Positions 8,668 to 21,718 of a stretch of DNA of 64,000 nt are shown one piece after another. Made by a program: the position numbers and the translations under genes. Each line of letters opens with the position of its first letter. Position 1 is the stretch's first letter. This DNA comes from Gymnogyps californianus (lineage: Eukaryota > Chordata > Aves > Accipitriformes > Cathartidae): the NCBI RefSeq assembly GCF_018139145.2, contig NW_026114235.1:124001-188000 (forward strand), given 5' to 3'. The notes under the pieces are model-generated. The model saw only the letters and a list, made by a program, of their open reading frames with translations, made no database searches and was not told where the DNA came from.

Positions 8668-9241
8668 TGTAATAAGTAAGCTGTCACACACATAAAGTAA
8701 TCTTATCTTGTATATATAGAGAGGATTACAAAAGGACGGCTGATCACTTCAGGATGTTCTGAAGGCCAGTATATCTGGTGCATCTTGAAGGAGGACGCAA
8801 ACAGACAGTAGTTAATCAACATTACTTAGATAACTTTGAAACAGACTCAGCAGTATTGTGGAGTTAAGTTACCCTTTAACGAACTGTCTCATTAGAATAC
8901 TTAGAATCACACCCACAAACCTAGAAACCCCTTCCTCACAGAAGCCCCTTCCTCTCTGAGAATGCCTGGTAGAAAAAGGAAACTCTGTACCTTTAAATGA
9001 AACCGAAGACTACCGGGACCAATAAGAATCTTGAAAGATTACATGTAAACAGTATTGTCCTGGTAACGAATGGTCAAACAGTATAAAAATGTCCACCGTG
9101 TGTTAACTGGGTGTGCTAGCTTTGTGGAATTACCACCTAGCACCCATCTTTGTGCAAACATGAAATAAATATCTCGGCTCTGTGTGTGAGATGATTGGAT
9201 TATTGCACACCAGGTAAAAGAACCCCGATTTTGGGACAACA
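8668..9241 (+). mobile_element. LTR family E, copy 1
   Basis: Near-identical to 27413-27977 across its whole length (a few substitutions plus small indels). Ends TGTAAT...GGGACAACA. It has CAGTATAAAAATG as a TATA-like element near 9080 and GAAATAAATATCTCGGCTC as a polyadenylation/R region near 9162. Flanks (ATTT and ATAC) do not match. The right side is joined to a truncated LTR B, suggesting later rearrangement. Confidence 0.85.
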
Positions 9242-9264
9242 ATACCAGATTCAGATACTAAATA

Positions 9265-9629
9265 CCTGCTCCACCGTGGTCTTTTCCACAAGCTGCAAGG
9301 GAACCTCCGCTCTGGCGCTTGGAGCACCTCCTCCCCTTCCTTCTTCTCTGACCTTGGTGATTGCAGGATTATTTCTCACTTTTCTTCCTCACTTCTCATA
9401 CTGCTGTGCAGCGTTGTTTACCCTTTCTTAAAAATGTTTTCACAGAGGCGCCACCAGCTTCCCTGATTGGCTCAGCTTTGGCCTGCAGTGGGTGTGTTGT
9501 GGAGCTGGCTGGAGCTGGCTGGAACTGGCTGTGTTCAGCACGGGGCAGTCCCTGGCCTCTTCTCACAGAGGCCACCCCTGCAGCCCCCCCCACCCCCGCT
9601 ACCAAAACCTTGCACGTAAACCCAGTACA
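9265..9629 (-). mobile_element. LTR family B, U3 fragment, reverse
   Basis: It ends TTGCACGTAAACCCAGTACA, the reverse complement of the B 5' terminus, and runs back through the TATA-proximal region into the start of the repeat block. The U3 repeats, R and U5 are missing. Confidence 0.8.
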
Positions 9630-10161
9630 GACAGCATGCCTGTCTTCATTTGACAACAAATTTGAAAGATCAGCATAAAATATATAAAATCAATAGAAGT
9701 ATAGAATCAGTGATGCTCACTTTTTTCAAATGGCTGATAATTCAAATAAAAATAAATCATTCCATTTGAGGAGCTCTCCCCTCAACACTTCTGATCCATG
9801 TAGCCAGCATCTTACTGTATGCCCTTCCTTCACATGATATATTGTAAGCAGTTTGAGAGTCCAGTAGCTTTTTCCTCATTCTCAAAGATGTGTCTATGAA
9901 CTTCTCTGTGGGAAAATATCTAATGACTAAGAAGCATATTAGCTAATACAGACTGAAGCAGTATCTCCATTACTACTAAAATAATAACTTCTGAAGATAC
10001 AGGGTGATCAGGTGTAACAACCCAGCCTCTGTACACAGGTGGGAGCACATTATGTAAATTAGCAGTAACTGTTGCCTCTACTGCAATTAACTTTAAAACA
10101 TCCTGATACCAGGTTAGCCTGCATGTATGTATGTATTTATATATTTTATATACACACACAC
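9630..10161. other. AT-rich non-coding sequence
   Basis: Nothing recognised except a short TATG/TA/CA simple tract (about 10121-10161) just before LTR F. Confidence 0.6.
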
Positions 10162-10746
10162 TGTATTGGGTCTAGCTGAGATGGAGCTAATTTTCCCCAT
10201 AGCAGCCCTCATAGTGCTGTGCTCTGTATTGGTAGCTAGAAAGGTGTGGAAAACACACCAGGGTTTTGGCTACTGCTGAGCAGTGATCCCACAGCATCAA
10301 GGCTGTCTCTCCAACATTGCCCCCCCCTCACCAGTAGGCTGGGGGGTGGGCAAGATCTTGGGAGGGGACATAGCCAGGACAGCTGACCCAAACTGACCAA
10401 AGGGATATTCCATACCATATGTCGTCTGCTCAGCAATAAAAGCTAGGAGGAGGAGGAAGGGGGGGCATTTGTTATTTACGTTTGTCTTCCAGTGCAACCG
10501 CTATGCGTACTGAAGCCCTGCTTCCCGGGAAGTGGCCAGACATCGCCTACTGATGAGAAGTAGAGAATAAAATCTTTTGTTTTTCTTTGCTTTTGCATGT
10601 GACCTTTGTTTTTGCTTTATTAAACTGTCCTTATCTCGACCCACGAGCCTTTCGTTATATTTTCTCTCCCCTGTCCAATTGAGGAGGGGGAGTGATAGAG
10701 CAGCTTTGGTGGGCACCTGGCATCCAGCCAGGGTCAACCCACCGCA
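10162..10746 (+). mobile_element. Complete solo LTR, family F
   Basis: A 585-bp LTR from TGTATTGGGTCTAGCTGAGA to GGTCAACCCACCGCA. The 5-bp flanks CACAC (10157-10161 and 10747-10751) match, although within a CA-rich tract. U3 differs from B, while the last ~120 bp (TTATCTCGACCCACGAG to the end) are clearly those of family B, so F looks like a U3/U5 recombinant of related lineages. Confidence 0.88.
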
Positions 10747-10784
10747 CACACCCATACACATACCCACATACATTTATATGCATA

Positions 10785-11898
10785 TGTATTGGGTTTGCGT
10801 GGCAAGGTTTTGGTAGCAGGGGGGCTACAGGGGTGGCGTCTGTGAGAAGCTGCTAGAAGCTTCCCCCATGTCCGATAGAGCCAATGCCAGCTGGCTCCAA
10901 GACAGACCCGCCGCTGGCCAAGGCCGAGCCAATCAGCAACAGTGGTAGCGCCTCTGGGATAACATATTTAAGAAGGGGGGAAAAAGTCCAAACCTGCACA
11001 ACAGCAATTGCAGCCGGAGAGAGGAGTGAGAAGATGAGAGAGAAACAACTCTGCAGACACCAAGGTCAGGGAAGAAGGAGGGGGAGGAGGTGCTCCAGAC
11101 GCCGGAGCAGAGATTCCTCTGCAGCCTGTGGTGAAGACCATGGTGAGGCAGGCTGTCCCCCTGCAGCCCATGGAGGTTAATGGTGGAGTAGATATCCACC
11201 TGCAGCCTGTGGAGGACCCCACGCCGGAGCAGGTGGATGCCCGAAGGACGCTGTGACCCCGTGGGAAGCCTGCACTGGAGCAGGGTCCTGGCAGGACCTG
11301 TGGACTTGTGGCCCCATGGAGAGAGGAGCCCACGCTGGAGCAGGTTTGCTGGCAGGACCTGCAGCCCGGTGGGGGACCCACGCTGGAGCAGTTCATGAAG
11401 AACTGTAGCCTGTGGGAAGGACTCACCTTGGAGAAGTTTGTGGAGGATTGTTTCCCGTGGGAGGGACCCCATGCTGGAGCAGGGGAAGAGTGTGAGGAGT
11501 CCTCCCCCTGAGGAGGAAGGAGTGGCAGAGACAATATGTGATGAACTGACCCAAACCCCCATTCCCCGTCCCCCTGTGCTGCTCAGGGGGGAGGAGGTAG
11601 AGAATTTGGGAGTAAAGTTGAGCCTGGGAAGAAGGGAGGGGTGAGGGGAAGGTGTTTTTAAGATTTGGTTTTATTTCTCATTATCGTACTCTGACTTTTG
11701 ACTGGTAATAAATTAAACTAATTTCCCCAAGTCGAGTCTGTTTTGCCCGTGACGGTAATTGGTGAATGATCTCTCCCTGTCCTTATCTTGACCCACGAGC
11801 CTTTCATTTTATTTTCTCTCCCCTGTCCAGCTGAGGAGGGGGAGTGATAGAGCGGCTTTGGTGGGCACCTGGCATCCAGCCAGGGTCAACCCACCATA
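10785..11898 (+). mobile_element. Complete solo LTR, family B
   Basis: 1114 bp, TGTATTGGGTTTGCGTGGCA to CAACCCACCATA (final CA mutated to TA). Flanks GCATA (10780-10784) and ACATA (11899-11903) are a 5-bp duplication with one mismatch. The U3 repeat block (about 11080-11510) gives plus-strand repeats such as GPTLEQFMKNCSLWEG / LTLEKFVEDCFPWEGP and a 209-codon open frame on the minus strand. A TATA-like TAACATATTTAAGAAGGG lies near 10960. Confidence 0.9.
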
Positions 11899-12970
11899 AC
11901 ATATATACATTTTTATATAAATAAATAAAGGAAAGAATAAATAAATAAATGGTGTCTACATTATTTATTAGACTTTTCACATGCTTTGGAGTTCACATAC
12001 TATGAATTCTGTAATGTCATGCAATACTTATTACATTGCTCAGCCACAACCACATTGCTCAGAACATCGTCCTTGCCCTGAAGGTTGAGAGAAAGCAAAG
12101 ATTTAACAAGGCAGAGCACAAGTGTTCTGATCTCAGGCCAGTGGTGCCCCTTGGATAGATCTCTCAATTAATATCAAAGTACATGACAAAATGTATCACT
12201 CTGCTCCCTGATGTCTCAGTGCTTCCTTTTTCTGCTTGTATATTCCTATAAACCACTGGAAGGTTTAAAACCAGACAGAATATTTCTACTGCTAGCAAGA
12301 CTATCTACAGTTAGTGCAAAAGTTTTGAAAGAAAAATAAACTATGCATTATATAATTTAGAAAAGTAAATTGGAAACCACAAGACAGTAAATATGCAGAT
12401 TGTCTCACATCTAAATATGGATTTTTTCACCTTCCTCCCAAGAGCATCTAGTATTGGCATCTGTTTGGAACAGAACACTGAACCAGATGGAACACAGATG
12501 TGATGCTGCATGGCTAGGCACGTATTACTTGGTGAGGGAGGAGAAAAACACAAATTTGTTTCTAAAATTAGATGATGAGTTCATCAGTGAACCAAGTTAA
12601 GGAATTCTGTCTTTAAAATGGGAATTGGAATAAGTATGCTCTTTTAAAATTGAAATCTAGTGCAAAGTATTAGGTTTTATTTTATTTTATTTTTTATTAT
12701 ATTATTATAGGATTCAGAACCCCTGGCATACTGTTGAGTTCTCTATTTTGCATACATATGTATACCCATGCTAACCTAGACAACCTGTATTACCTTAGGC
12801 TGTTTAGCTTAATGCTGTTTGTCTCCATGTCAATACATTTTTCCACTAGCAACATGTTTCAAGACTTACACCTCATAGTCCAAGGTGAAGTGAAAAGCAA
12901 ACTTTAAAGATGTGTTTTTGAGGCAGATTTTTATTCTCTCACATTTCCTAACAATTTGTATCCTCCTGTA
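11899..12970. other. AT-rich non-coding sequence
   Basis: Starts with an AAATAAAT tract (about 11918-11952). Otherwise nothing recognised. Confidence 0.6.
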
Positions 12971-13758
12971 TGTATTGGGCATAATTGGCAGGGTTTTGGT
13001 AGCAGGTGGGGCTGCAGGGGTGACCTCTGTAGGAGGTCAGGGACTGCTCTGTGCCAGTCACAGCCAGCTCCAGCCAGCTTGGCAAGGGACAAAACGGACC
13101 CACTGTGCACCAAAACTGAACCAATCAGACAAGTTTGTGGCACCTCTGCGAAAACATATTTAAGAAAGGGTGGTAAACGCCAAGACAAAGAGACAACAAT
13201 GTCAGATCAGGAGGAGGAAAAAGAGAAAACAATGCCAGAGCAGAAGGAGACACAAGAGAATGCCAGAGCAGGAGGGACAGTAGAGAAGGAGAAATGCCGA
13301 AGCAAAACTAGCCGCTCTGAGCAAGGGCTGGAGCTGAATAGCAGTCCAAGCAAGGGCTGGAGCCAAATAACTGCCTGGGCAGGGACTGAGAGGAGACTGA
13401 GGAGGAGGTACAACTCTAAAGGGACTGTGGCCAGTGGAGGAACCCATGGCAGAGTAATTGAGCAAGAAACAAGGAGCAGCAAAAGGAACCACAATGCACT
13501 GACCCCAATCTCCTGCACCACCTGCCTCTTCACCTAAGGGACTGAGTGTAAAGTGCAGTGAGGGGATTGGAAACCAGGAAGGTGGAAGAAGAGGTGTCCA
13601 GAGGGAAGCTGAGGTGTTTCTCTCTAAGTGTGTGTTTATTTGTTTTATTATTATTATTATTTTTCAAGACCATAATCAGCAATTAAATTTTGTTAATTGG
13701 CTATAAATTAAATTGATTGAAATTCCTCTACTCGAAACTGTTTTTCTTTCCCACAACA
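12971..13758 (+). mobile_element. LTR family G (B-related), probable solo LTR
   Basis: It starts TGTATTGGGCATAATTGGCA and shares the B 5' organisation (GGTTTTGGTAGCAGG, GCCAGCTCCAGCCAGCT, AAAACATATTTAAGAAAGG). The repeat block is replaced by GAG/CAG-rich sequence. It has TTAAATTGATTG and CTCGAAACTG near the end and closes with CCACAACA. Flanks CTGTA and CCCTA do not match, so the 3' limit is less certain. A 193-codon plus-strand frame (12956-13537) lies inside it. It is Glu/Lys/Gln-rich and probably fortuitous. Confidence 0.75.
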
Positions 13759-16700
13759 CCCTATTATCCAGAAAATAACAACAATCACCTCCTAGTTCAT
13801 TTATAGCCAGTGGCAGTCCTCTATGGAGCCAAGAGAAATGAGTTATTTTTAATATTTTAGGAAAAGTATTTCAGAACACAAGAAAATCACTTATGATTAG
13901 ACTGGTACTTGGAAAGCTTATGGAGAAATCTTTTCTGACATCTGTTTCATTAGAAACTTAAGCAACTTATTAAAACAACCCACATCTTTGTATAAAAGCT
14001 TGTTTGTGCAGCAAGGTTTCTTGTGAATCATGATTAAAATTCCTCTTTGTTCTCTACATCATACACACAATTTTGTAGCATGCACCCACATACAACATTT
14101 CTTTGGAAGAAGAGCCCGTGGAGAAAACAGTTACCATAGCAACATTTTTGTATTCTCAAATGTTATCATACTACATTTTTTTTCATTTTAGGCTTTTGTA
14201 GACTGCAAATGCCATCTTTCCTCATTCAAGCTGTCAGTTAATTTCTCAAACTTTGTTCAGGATTACTTTCATTTTGTGATGGAAACCCTTGGCATTAAAT
14301 TATGGGCTGCTCTACCACTATTTTAACTCAGACAATGGTTGCAAGATTCAGGTGCTCAGAAGTTGGCTTTCAAATTTATTATAAAGTCATTTGCCTTCAA
14401 AAACTGATATTTTTCCTTGCTACTGATGAGGGTTCAGAAACCTCTTTCCTGATTCTGAAACAGACTTACAAATAAGCTTGAGTAGATCTCAGAAGTTGTC
14501 TATGTCTGCACCTTTATAAGGTATGAATCGGGGGGGGGGGGGGAGTACTGAGAGATTTTAAAGTATTTTAGGAGGCTGCAATTTTAATCTTAATTTACTG
14601 ATCTGATTTACTAATATTACTAACTTAGGCACATACATAAGCCTATTGAGTTGCTAAATTGATTGATGAAAGAGTTATCAAAGCTTTGATTCTGTGATAA
14701 ATTACCTTTCTGTGTTCTATATTTAGCAGTAATAGTGAAGCCTCAGGTACAGTTCCATGGACTGTAGTAACACTCACCATATCCAAATCATAAGACATTA
14801 GGAGAGCAGAAATGAAGAGAAAGAAAAGGAATAGTTGGGTAAAAGAATACATTAACAGAATGATTAAATAGCAATGTGGATTTCATGACTGTTCTGTCCA
14901 AGGTCCAACAACTGGAAAATATCTTCTGCTTCATGACCTTTTCTGCCAGGACTTCATGTTCTCCTGGCTCTGTCTTCTTCACCCACCAGAGACCCACAGC
15001 TAGTAATTATCAGAGGAAGACCAACAATGATCTTGGACTCAATATGCCGGGGGGGGAGGTATGACATACTAGCCAGGACTATACGCATGGAATTATCTCT
15101 CTGAGATCACTGAACACAGGAGCTCACATTTTCTTCCAGTCTTTTGCAGAATGACCTTATGATCCCAGAGAGGCTGAGCTCAGACTGATATCCCAGGATC
15201 AGACTGCCCAGTCACCAGAACAGCTCAGAATATTTCCAGTTGTCTAGCAGGAAAAGCATATAGGGCAGATTCTTGGAAATCATGCATGAATCTGTACCTT
15301 CTACTCATCTAAGGCCACATGGGATACAGTCCCTGGCTGTAGTTTCAAATAGTGGTATACACAATGTATTTTAGTCAGCTCAAAGTTTGTACAGAGTTCA
15401 AGCTTGCAAGGCTTAAAGGTCACTGTTTTATGTACTTGTATGTGTGCACACTCAAATTATTGTAACTGCAGAGAAATCACATGTAGGTCCAATTCTGGCC
15501 CATACCAATTTGTCCCTATTCATACTACCCGACATATCCTGCAGGCACAAGCAGCATTTCCTCAGGAGTAAAAAGCCAGGCATTTATAAGATTTGCTTGG
15601 GGGTTTTTTTGTTTGTTCATTTCTTGGTTGACAGCTAGTCAGTCAATTCAATATTTCTTCCTTTATCTAGCCAAAGTCCAGCTGCACCATTCCAGAATGA
15701 GATTTCATTGGAGTTTAACCATTGCTACCCACAGACATCCTAAATTTGAAGTGCTCATATAATCTCCTCCTCTGATAAGGAAGTCTGCATTTTTGGGGGA
15801 ATTTCCAAAGCCTGAATTTTACTTGGAAGTCTTATAGGTCTAATAGAAGTCATCACTGGCTTCCTCGACACTTAGCATCATCTAGCATTGTGTTCAGCTG
15901 CTGTAGTATAACCAGTGTCACGTGACTAGGTTATTCCCTACCCCCAGATAGCAGTTTAGCAAATCTATACTCCATTTTACCACCCGACATTCTTTCTCAA
16001 TCAATGAATGTACTTTCCTTGGGAATAGCTTTCTGTGTTTGAACAAGATGCGATGTTCCTTGCACACAAAACTGAATTTACTCAGTTATTATCACAAGCA
16101 CATTATATTGAAGTGTAGGTGATCATCATTATTTTTTCGGCAAATAACTGCAAGTAAAACAACACTATTTCTGTTGTCTGGGGCCAATTTTTTCTTTGCC
16201 TATACTGCAGAACTGCTGTTTGAACACTAACAAGATAAAAGATGAAAGTCTTATTGATATAGTATTTAAAATTAGAAGGGTTAAAAATCATTGATCTTCT
16301 AAACTCAGTGCTATACAGTTCAGTCAGTATATACATAAAATATACAGAGCTCCATCAAAGGCATTTAATTTTCACATGCTAGTGACTTGCTGAAAGCTTA
16401 GCAGTTCTCCTGAACAGCTATCCATTTGAGATCTTTAAATTTCTCTCCCACAGAACATATTCACTATTAATTTGGACTACACTTGTCATATTCCTAGACT
16501 TTATACCATCTACCCAGGCTTTAAATATAGAATCTTTCCATTAGTAATACTGCTCTGAGAATCTAGGTCATAATACCTAAAATAACCAAAAAAAAGTATA
16601 TTACATTCTTTATAAATAACATGAAGACTTAAACATAGATTTTTAGTCTTCAAAGATCATTAAGAAAAAGTAGATATTACTAGATAAATTACATATGCAA

Positions 16701-18445
16701 TATTAGGCATTAGATTTATAATAAATAGTAGAAAAAACATTTCCTCTAATTCTTTCTTCCTAAAATTTTGAGATATTCCCCAAGAAAAAAAGCTTGATCC
16801 ATTAGAAGTCATTATTTCCAAGATCTGTCTCTTGCATGCACCAACATGTCAAAGGGCCAAAAGGGTCCAGAAATGCACTCTCAAATTCCAGTCCCTCTAG
16901 CAATTGAAGCCCTTTGCCTAAGGCTTTGGGAATATTCATTTTTTTAGGACCAATTACAGAAGTGTAGAAGAGACCCTACATTTGAGGAGGTGAGGTGGGG
17001 GAAAGAAGGAAGGAGTTGGGAAAGCTGGAGTGAAGTCTTCAGTACCCTCAAACCACTGATTTCTCTTGATAATTATTTCACTTGCTGAGATGAAAAGCAA
17101 TGAAAGTTATTTTTACTTATGCACTTTTTTTGATCATTAGCCAATTTTAAAACACTAATAGCATCTTATGTCAGTACTAATGCAACTGGAAGGACTTGCA
17201 ACAACAGGGTCACATTTTACCATTCATGTTTCTGTCTCATATATACTTCAGCAGAAATTAACCATGTCACTGCTATAGTAATTAGAGCAGTGATCATCAA
17301 GTCTGAAAAAACCCCTACTATTATTTTACAAGCAATTTAATCTGGTCAGCTATCTATTTACATTAGGTCTTAATGTTTTTTTTCATGGTCCTCTTTTGTC
17401 AGCTCCTGCTGACTTTAGAGAATCAACATTGAAGACTGCAGTTCAGTTTATGGATACAAGCCAATTCTAAACAACTTAGTGTTAAACAGCAGTTTATCCA
17501 TATGCAGACATGATCAACCAAACCCCTTCAGAATCATGTATTTATTTGGAATATTCTCTTATAGAATGTTACAGCCATTTTCCTGACATCAAGCAGAACA
17601 GAAACTGAAAGCATTTCTGATTGGAAAGAGAGAAATAGTCAAAGATACCATTGGTTGTACACCTTAAGAAATCACACAAATTTTTGCAAACATCTGAAGG
17701 GATTTAACTGAGGAATTCCAGATTATTTATTGTGTATCAAAAAGTGAGCATCTGTTCTTTTTCAAAAAGTAAGCAAACATGAGGTCTTCCCCCCATTATT
17801 TTACTATCCATATTGAGAAATTATAAATACATTAACGAATATAAAATTATCTCCAGTAAGATATTATGATTAATGCATTTCACTTTCCTAATGCAGCAAA
17901 ACTAGGAAAATGTAAACATCTCTACATTTTGAAAGCTACCAAATGTTAGAGCAACAATTTTCAGTTATGAATGAGTCTTTAACACATTCCCTGGTTTTCA
18001 TCATACAAAAGGACCATGAGGATATTGCTCAACTATGATGATGATTATAAACATGAAAGCTTTTTTCCCTTTTTTTAGAAAAGGAAAAATCTTTTAAGAC
18101 TGTGATACTTACTTAAACTCATCTGACATTCTAATGAATCCTGCACAGAAATACAAATCAAAGGTAATAAGAACAATTTGGAAAATCTTCAAAATAGTTC
18201 ACATATTTTTTTCCCAGTTTATTGATTTAGCTGAGGAATGCTCCATTAATACATCCCATACCTCCAAAAGACAATGACATTAACTACAATACAATTCTGA
18301 TTTACAGAACAGCATCTGAAGGATCTGTGTCTTTCAATAAAAAAAAGGAAACTGAACAAGTCCATGAAAAATGCCATGTCTTATTACAACAAGTAATAAT
18401 GCAAGTCTATGTCAGCAAAGCATGAAAAGTTATAGTTTATACAAC
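13759..18445. other. AT-rich non-coding sequence (4.7 kb)
   Basis: No frame longer than about 80 codons, no LTR and no LINE recognised. A poly-G run stands at 14530-14543. It is consistent with intron or intergenic DNA. Confidence 0.6.
14530..14543. repeat. Poly-G run
   Basis: Fourteen consecutive G in an AT-rich context. Confidence 0.95.
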
Positions 18446-18696
18446 TGTATTGGGTTTACGTGACAAGGTTTTGGTAATGGGGGGCTGCAGGGGTGGCTTC
18501 TGTGAGAAGATGCCAGAAGCTGCCCCCATGTCGGACAGAGCCAGTTCCAGCCAGCTCCAAGATGGACCTGCCGCTGGCCAAAGCTGAGCCAATCAGCGAT
18601 GTTGGTAGCACCTCTGTGATAACAAATTTGAGAAAGGGTAAAAAACACTGCGCAACAGCAGCTGGGAGAGAGGAGTGACAAAAATGGGAGAAACGT
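18446..18696 (+). mobile_element. LTR family B, 5' U3 fragment
   Basis: It matches the first ~250 bp of the 3275 copy more closely than the 10785 copy (GATGCCAGAAGCTGCCCCCA). It stops after GGAGTGACAAAAATGGGAGA, before the repeat block. Confidence 0.85.
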
Positions 18697-19549
18697 ATAT
18701 TATTTAAAAAGAATATTCATTTAGTGTTTCCAGGAGCCTCTCCTGCACACAATCTCTACTGCATAATCAAACTTTGAAGTTACAACAGTGAAAATAACTG
18801 TTAGGTTGCTGTCGATTGTTTGTGTATGAGCAACAGCTGAGATTAAACAGCTTGTGCTGTTTATATTCCTTGATCTGTTGTTTATTATTTCAATGTATGT
18901 GATTCCTTCATTCTGTCCTAAGGAATTACAGTTTGAAATAGGACATTTTTTTTTAATTTTTTTTCATGTTGTATGTCCTCATGGAACTCAAAGGCCAGGC
19001 TAAGTACAGAATGAAGTTTTAAGCAAAATTTTAACAAGCATTCAAACTGTAGGCCCTTATCAAAAGTGCTAGCTAAGCTTTCAGATGCTCATAGGTGAAT
19101 TGAGGGAATTGTTCTCCAGAGCATCATTGGAAATGTTGCTGTTTCTCATAGCTTCATAACAAGTCTTGCACAATATAATGCATCTTCTTAAAGTGAAAGC
19201 TTTATTTTGTGATAGCCAGAATATCAGCTGTCATTTAAAAATTTAAGTTCTGGACATTAATGGGTGCCAGAAAAGCTTGAAAATATGAACTAAGCTCACT
19301 AACCAGAGGAGAGTTTAGAAGAATTTAAAATTAAAAACCAATAAAAATACATATCATCCTGTGTGAATACAGAAAATTCACCTTATTCTTTCCTCCTCTA
19401 CCTTGCTTTTGCATTGCCTATTTTAATTATAAGTCCAATGGTTCTTTACTAATGGGTTTGCCCAGCAGAGCATGTCTGTGTTACTACAATACAATTATAT
19501 CCTGTAGCTTTTGTACGCATATCTCTGATCAATCTATTGTGAATATTGC
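18697..19549. other. AT-rich non-coding sequence
   Basis: Nothing recognised. Confidence 0.6.
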
Positions 19550-20200
19550 TGTGGTGGGTTGACCTTGGCTGGCTGCCAGACACCCACCCAGCCACTCTCT
19601 CACTCCCACTCCTCAACAGGACAGGGGGAGAAAATGAGATGAAAAAGCTTGTGGGTTGAGATAAAGACAGGGAGATCACTTGTCAATTACCATCATGGAA
19701 AAAACAGACTCAACTTGGGGAAAATTCATTTAATTTATTGTCAATTAAAACACATTTGGAAAGTGAGAAACAATCATTAAAACAACACCTTCCCCACCAC
19801 CCCCTTTTCCCAGGTTCAACTTCCCTCCTTCATTCCCAACTCCTCTCCCCTGCTGAGTGGTGCAGGGGAGATGGGGGGGTTGTGGTCAGTTCAGAACAGT
19901 CCCTCTCTGACACTCCTTCCTCTTCACACTTTTCCCCTGCTCCAGCATGGGTCCTTCTCCATGTGCCACAGTCCTTCAGGAAAAAATTCTGCTGCAGTGT
20001 AGGTTCTCCAGGGGCCACAATTCCTTCAGGAAATATCTAACTGCTCCAGCTTAGGGTCCTCCATGAGGAAGGGGGAGGAGGTGCTCCAGGAGCCGGAGTA
20101 GATATTCCTCAGCAACCCATGGGAGAGACCACGGCAGAACAGACCATGGCTACAGAATACTGCAGCCCATGGAGGTCACCCCTGCATCCCTCCCCCACTA
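19550..20200 (-). mobile_element. Mosaic of LTR family B pieces
   Basis: From 19550 (TGTGGTGGGTTGACCTTGGC) to about 20062 the sequence is a divergent B 3' half in reverse. At about 20066 it flips to forward B U3 sequence (GGAAGGGGGAGGAGGTGCTC, the same block as 20692) and runs to about 20200. The inversion point lies within the repeat block. This is a second, more decayed case of opposed B arms in the window. Confidence 0.65.
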
Positions 20201-20406
20201 TGAAAACTGTTAAGGGATGTTAAGAGCAGCAGCGGCTTCCAGCAGCTCTGGCCCAGGACTCCCTCCTGCCCAGCTGCTGGAGCCCAGCTCAGTGCCCCCA
20301 GGGTCTCTGCCCAGGCTGAGGGACACAGCTGCTGCTTTCCCGTTTGCAGGTTCAACCAGTAGAGAAGCTGAGCACATATCCCAGAGACACAAACACATGC
20401 GCATAC

Positions 20407-21538
20407 TGTATTGGGTTTGCGTGGCAAGGTTTTGGTAGCAGGGGGGCTACAGGGGTGGCTTCTGTGAGAAGCTGCTAGAAGCTTCCCCTATGTCCGATAA
20501 AGTTAATGCCAGCGGGTTCCAAGACAGACCCGCCGCTGGCCAAGGCCGAGTCAATCAGCAACAGTGGTAGCGCCTCTGGGATAACATATTTAAGAAAGGG
20601 AAAAGAAGTTACAGGGGAGTAGCAGTTGCAGCCAGAGAGAGCGGAGTGAGAAGATGTGAGAGAAACAACTCTGCAGACACCAAGGTCAGGGAAGAAGGAG
20701 GGGGAGGAGGTGCTCCAGGCGCCGGAGCAGAGACATTCCCCTGCAGCCCGTGGTGAAGACCATGGTGAGGCAGGCTGTCCCCCTGCAGCCCATGGAGGTC
20801 CACGGTGGAGCAGATATCCACCTGCAGCCCGTGGAGGACCCCACGCTGGAGCAGGTGGATGCCCGAAGGATGCTGTGACCCCGTGGGAAGCCCGCGCTGG
20901 AGCAGGCTCCTGGCAGGACCTGTGGACCCATGGCCCCGTGGAGAGAGGAGCCCATGCTGAAGCAGGTTTGCTGGCAGGACTTGTGACCCTGTGGGGGACC
21001 TACGCTGGAGCAGTCTGTTCCTGAAGGACTGCACCCCGTGGATGGGACCCATGCTGGAGCAGTTCATGAAGAACTGCAGCCCATGGGAAGGACTCATGTT
21101 GGAGAAGTTCGTGAAGGACTGTCTCCTGTGGGAGGGACCCCACACTGGAGCAGGGGAAGAGTGTGAGGAGTCCTCCCCCTGAGGAGGAAGGAGCGGCAGA
21201 AACAACATGTGATGAACTGACCGCAACCCCCATTCCCCATCCCCCTGCGCCGCTCAGGGGAGAGGAGGTAGAGAAAATAAGGAGTAAAGTTAAGCCTGGA
21301 AAGAAGGGAGGGGTGGGGGGAAGGTGTTTTAAGATTTGGTTTTATTTCTCATTATCCTGCTCTAATTTGACTAGTAATAAATTAAACATTTCCCCAAGTC
21401 GAGTCTGGTTTGCCCGTGATGGTAATTGGCGAGTGATCTCCCTGTCCTTATCTCTACCCATGAGCCTTTCGTTTTATTTTCTCCCCCTGTCCAGTTGAGG
21501 AGGGGGAGTGATAGAGCGGCTTTGGTGGGCACCTGGCA
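20407..21538 (+). mobile_element. Left arm: family-B LTR, forward, 3'-truncated
   Basis: Complete U3, repeat block and R, but it breaks off at GGTGGGCACCTGGCA, about 25 bp short of the normal LTR end, and passes into the spacer. Confidence 0.9.
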
Positions 21539-21718
21539 AATACAGTCCAATTTACGCACAATCCACCCCTCGTCCCTTCACCACAATTACAACAATCAAA
21601 ATTCCCCACGATCATTCTGCTTTCTAACATTATTCAGTCCATGTTTTGCCCGTTACCTCTCCCAATTACTATCCTCATCTCGAATTCCTCATGCCCCACG
21701 TTGGGCACCATAAAGGAC
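21539..21718 (-). other. Spacer with retroviral leader sequence
   Basis: On the minus strand it starts right after the 3' end of the right-arm LTR with the spacer GTCCTTTA and a primer-binding site. Some 150 bp of 5' untranslated leader follow. There is no coding sequence. Confidence 0.75.
21693..21710 (-). promoter_or_regulatory. Primer-binding site (tRNA-Lys type)
   Basis: The minus strand reads TGGTGCCCAACGTGGGGC, nine bases after the LTR terminus. It differs by one base from the site at 62962-62979. Confidence 0.8.

Noticed and set aside
10933..11562. A 209-codon minus-strand frame (with equivalents in other B LTRs) as a protein-coding gene.
   Set aside because: The frame follows from repetitive GC-rich U3 units that lack stops on several frames. 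Kept only as a finding on LTR B.
12956..13537. A 193-codon plus-strand frame as a gene.
   Set aside because: It lies wholly within LTR G, is low-complexity Glu/Lys/Gln-rich, has no family features and starts upstream of the LTR end.
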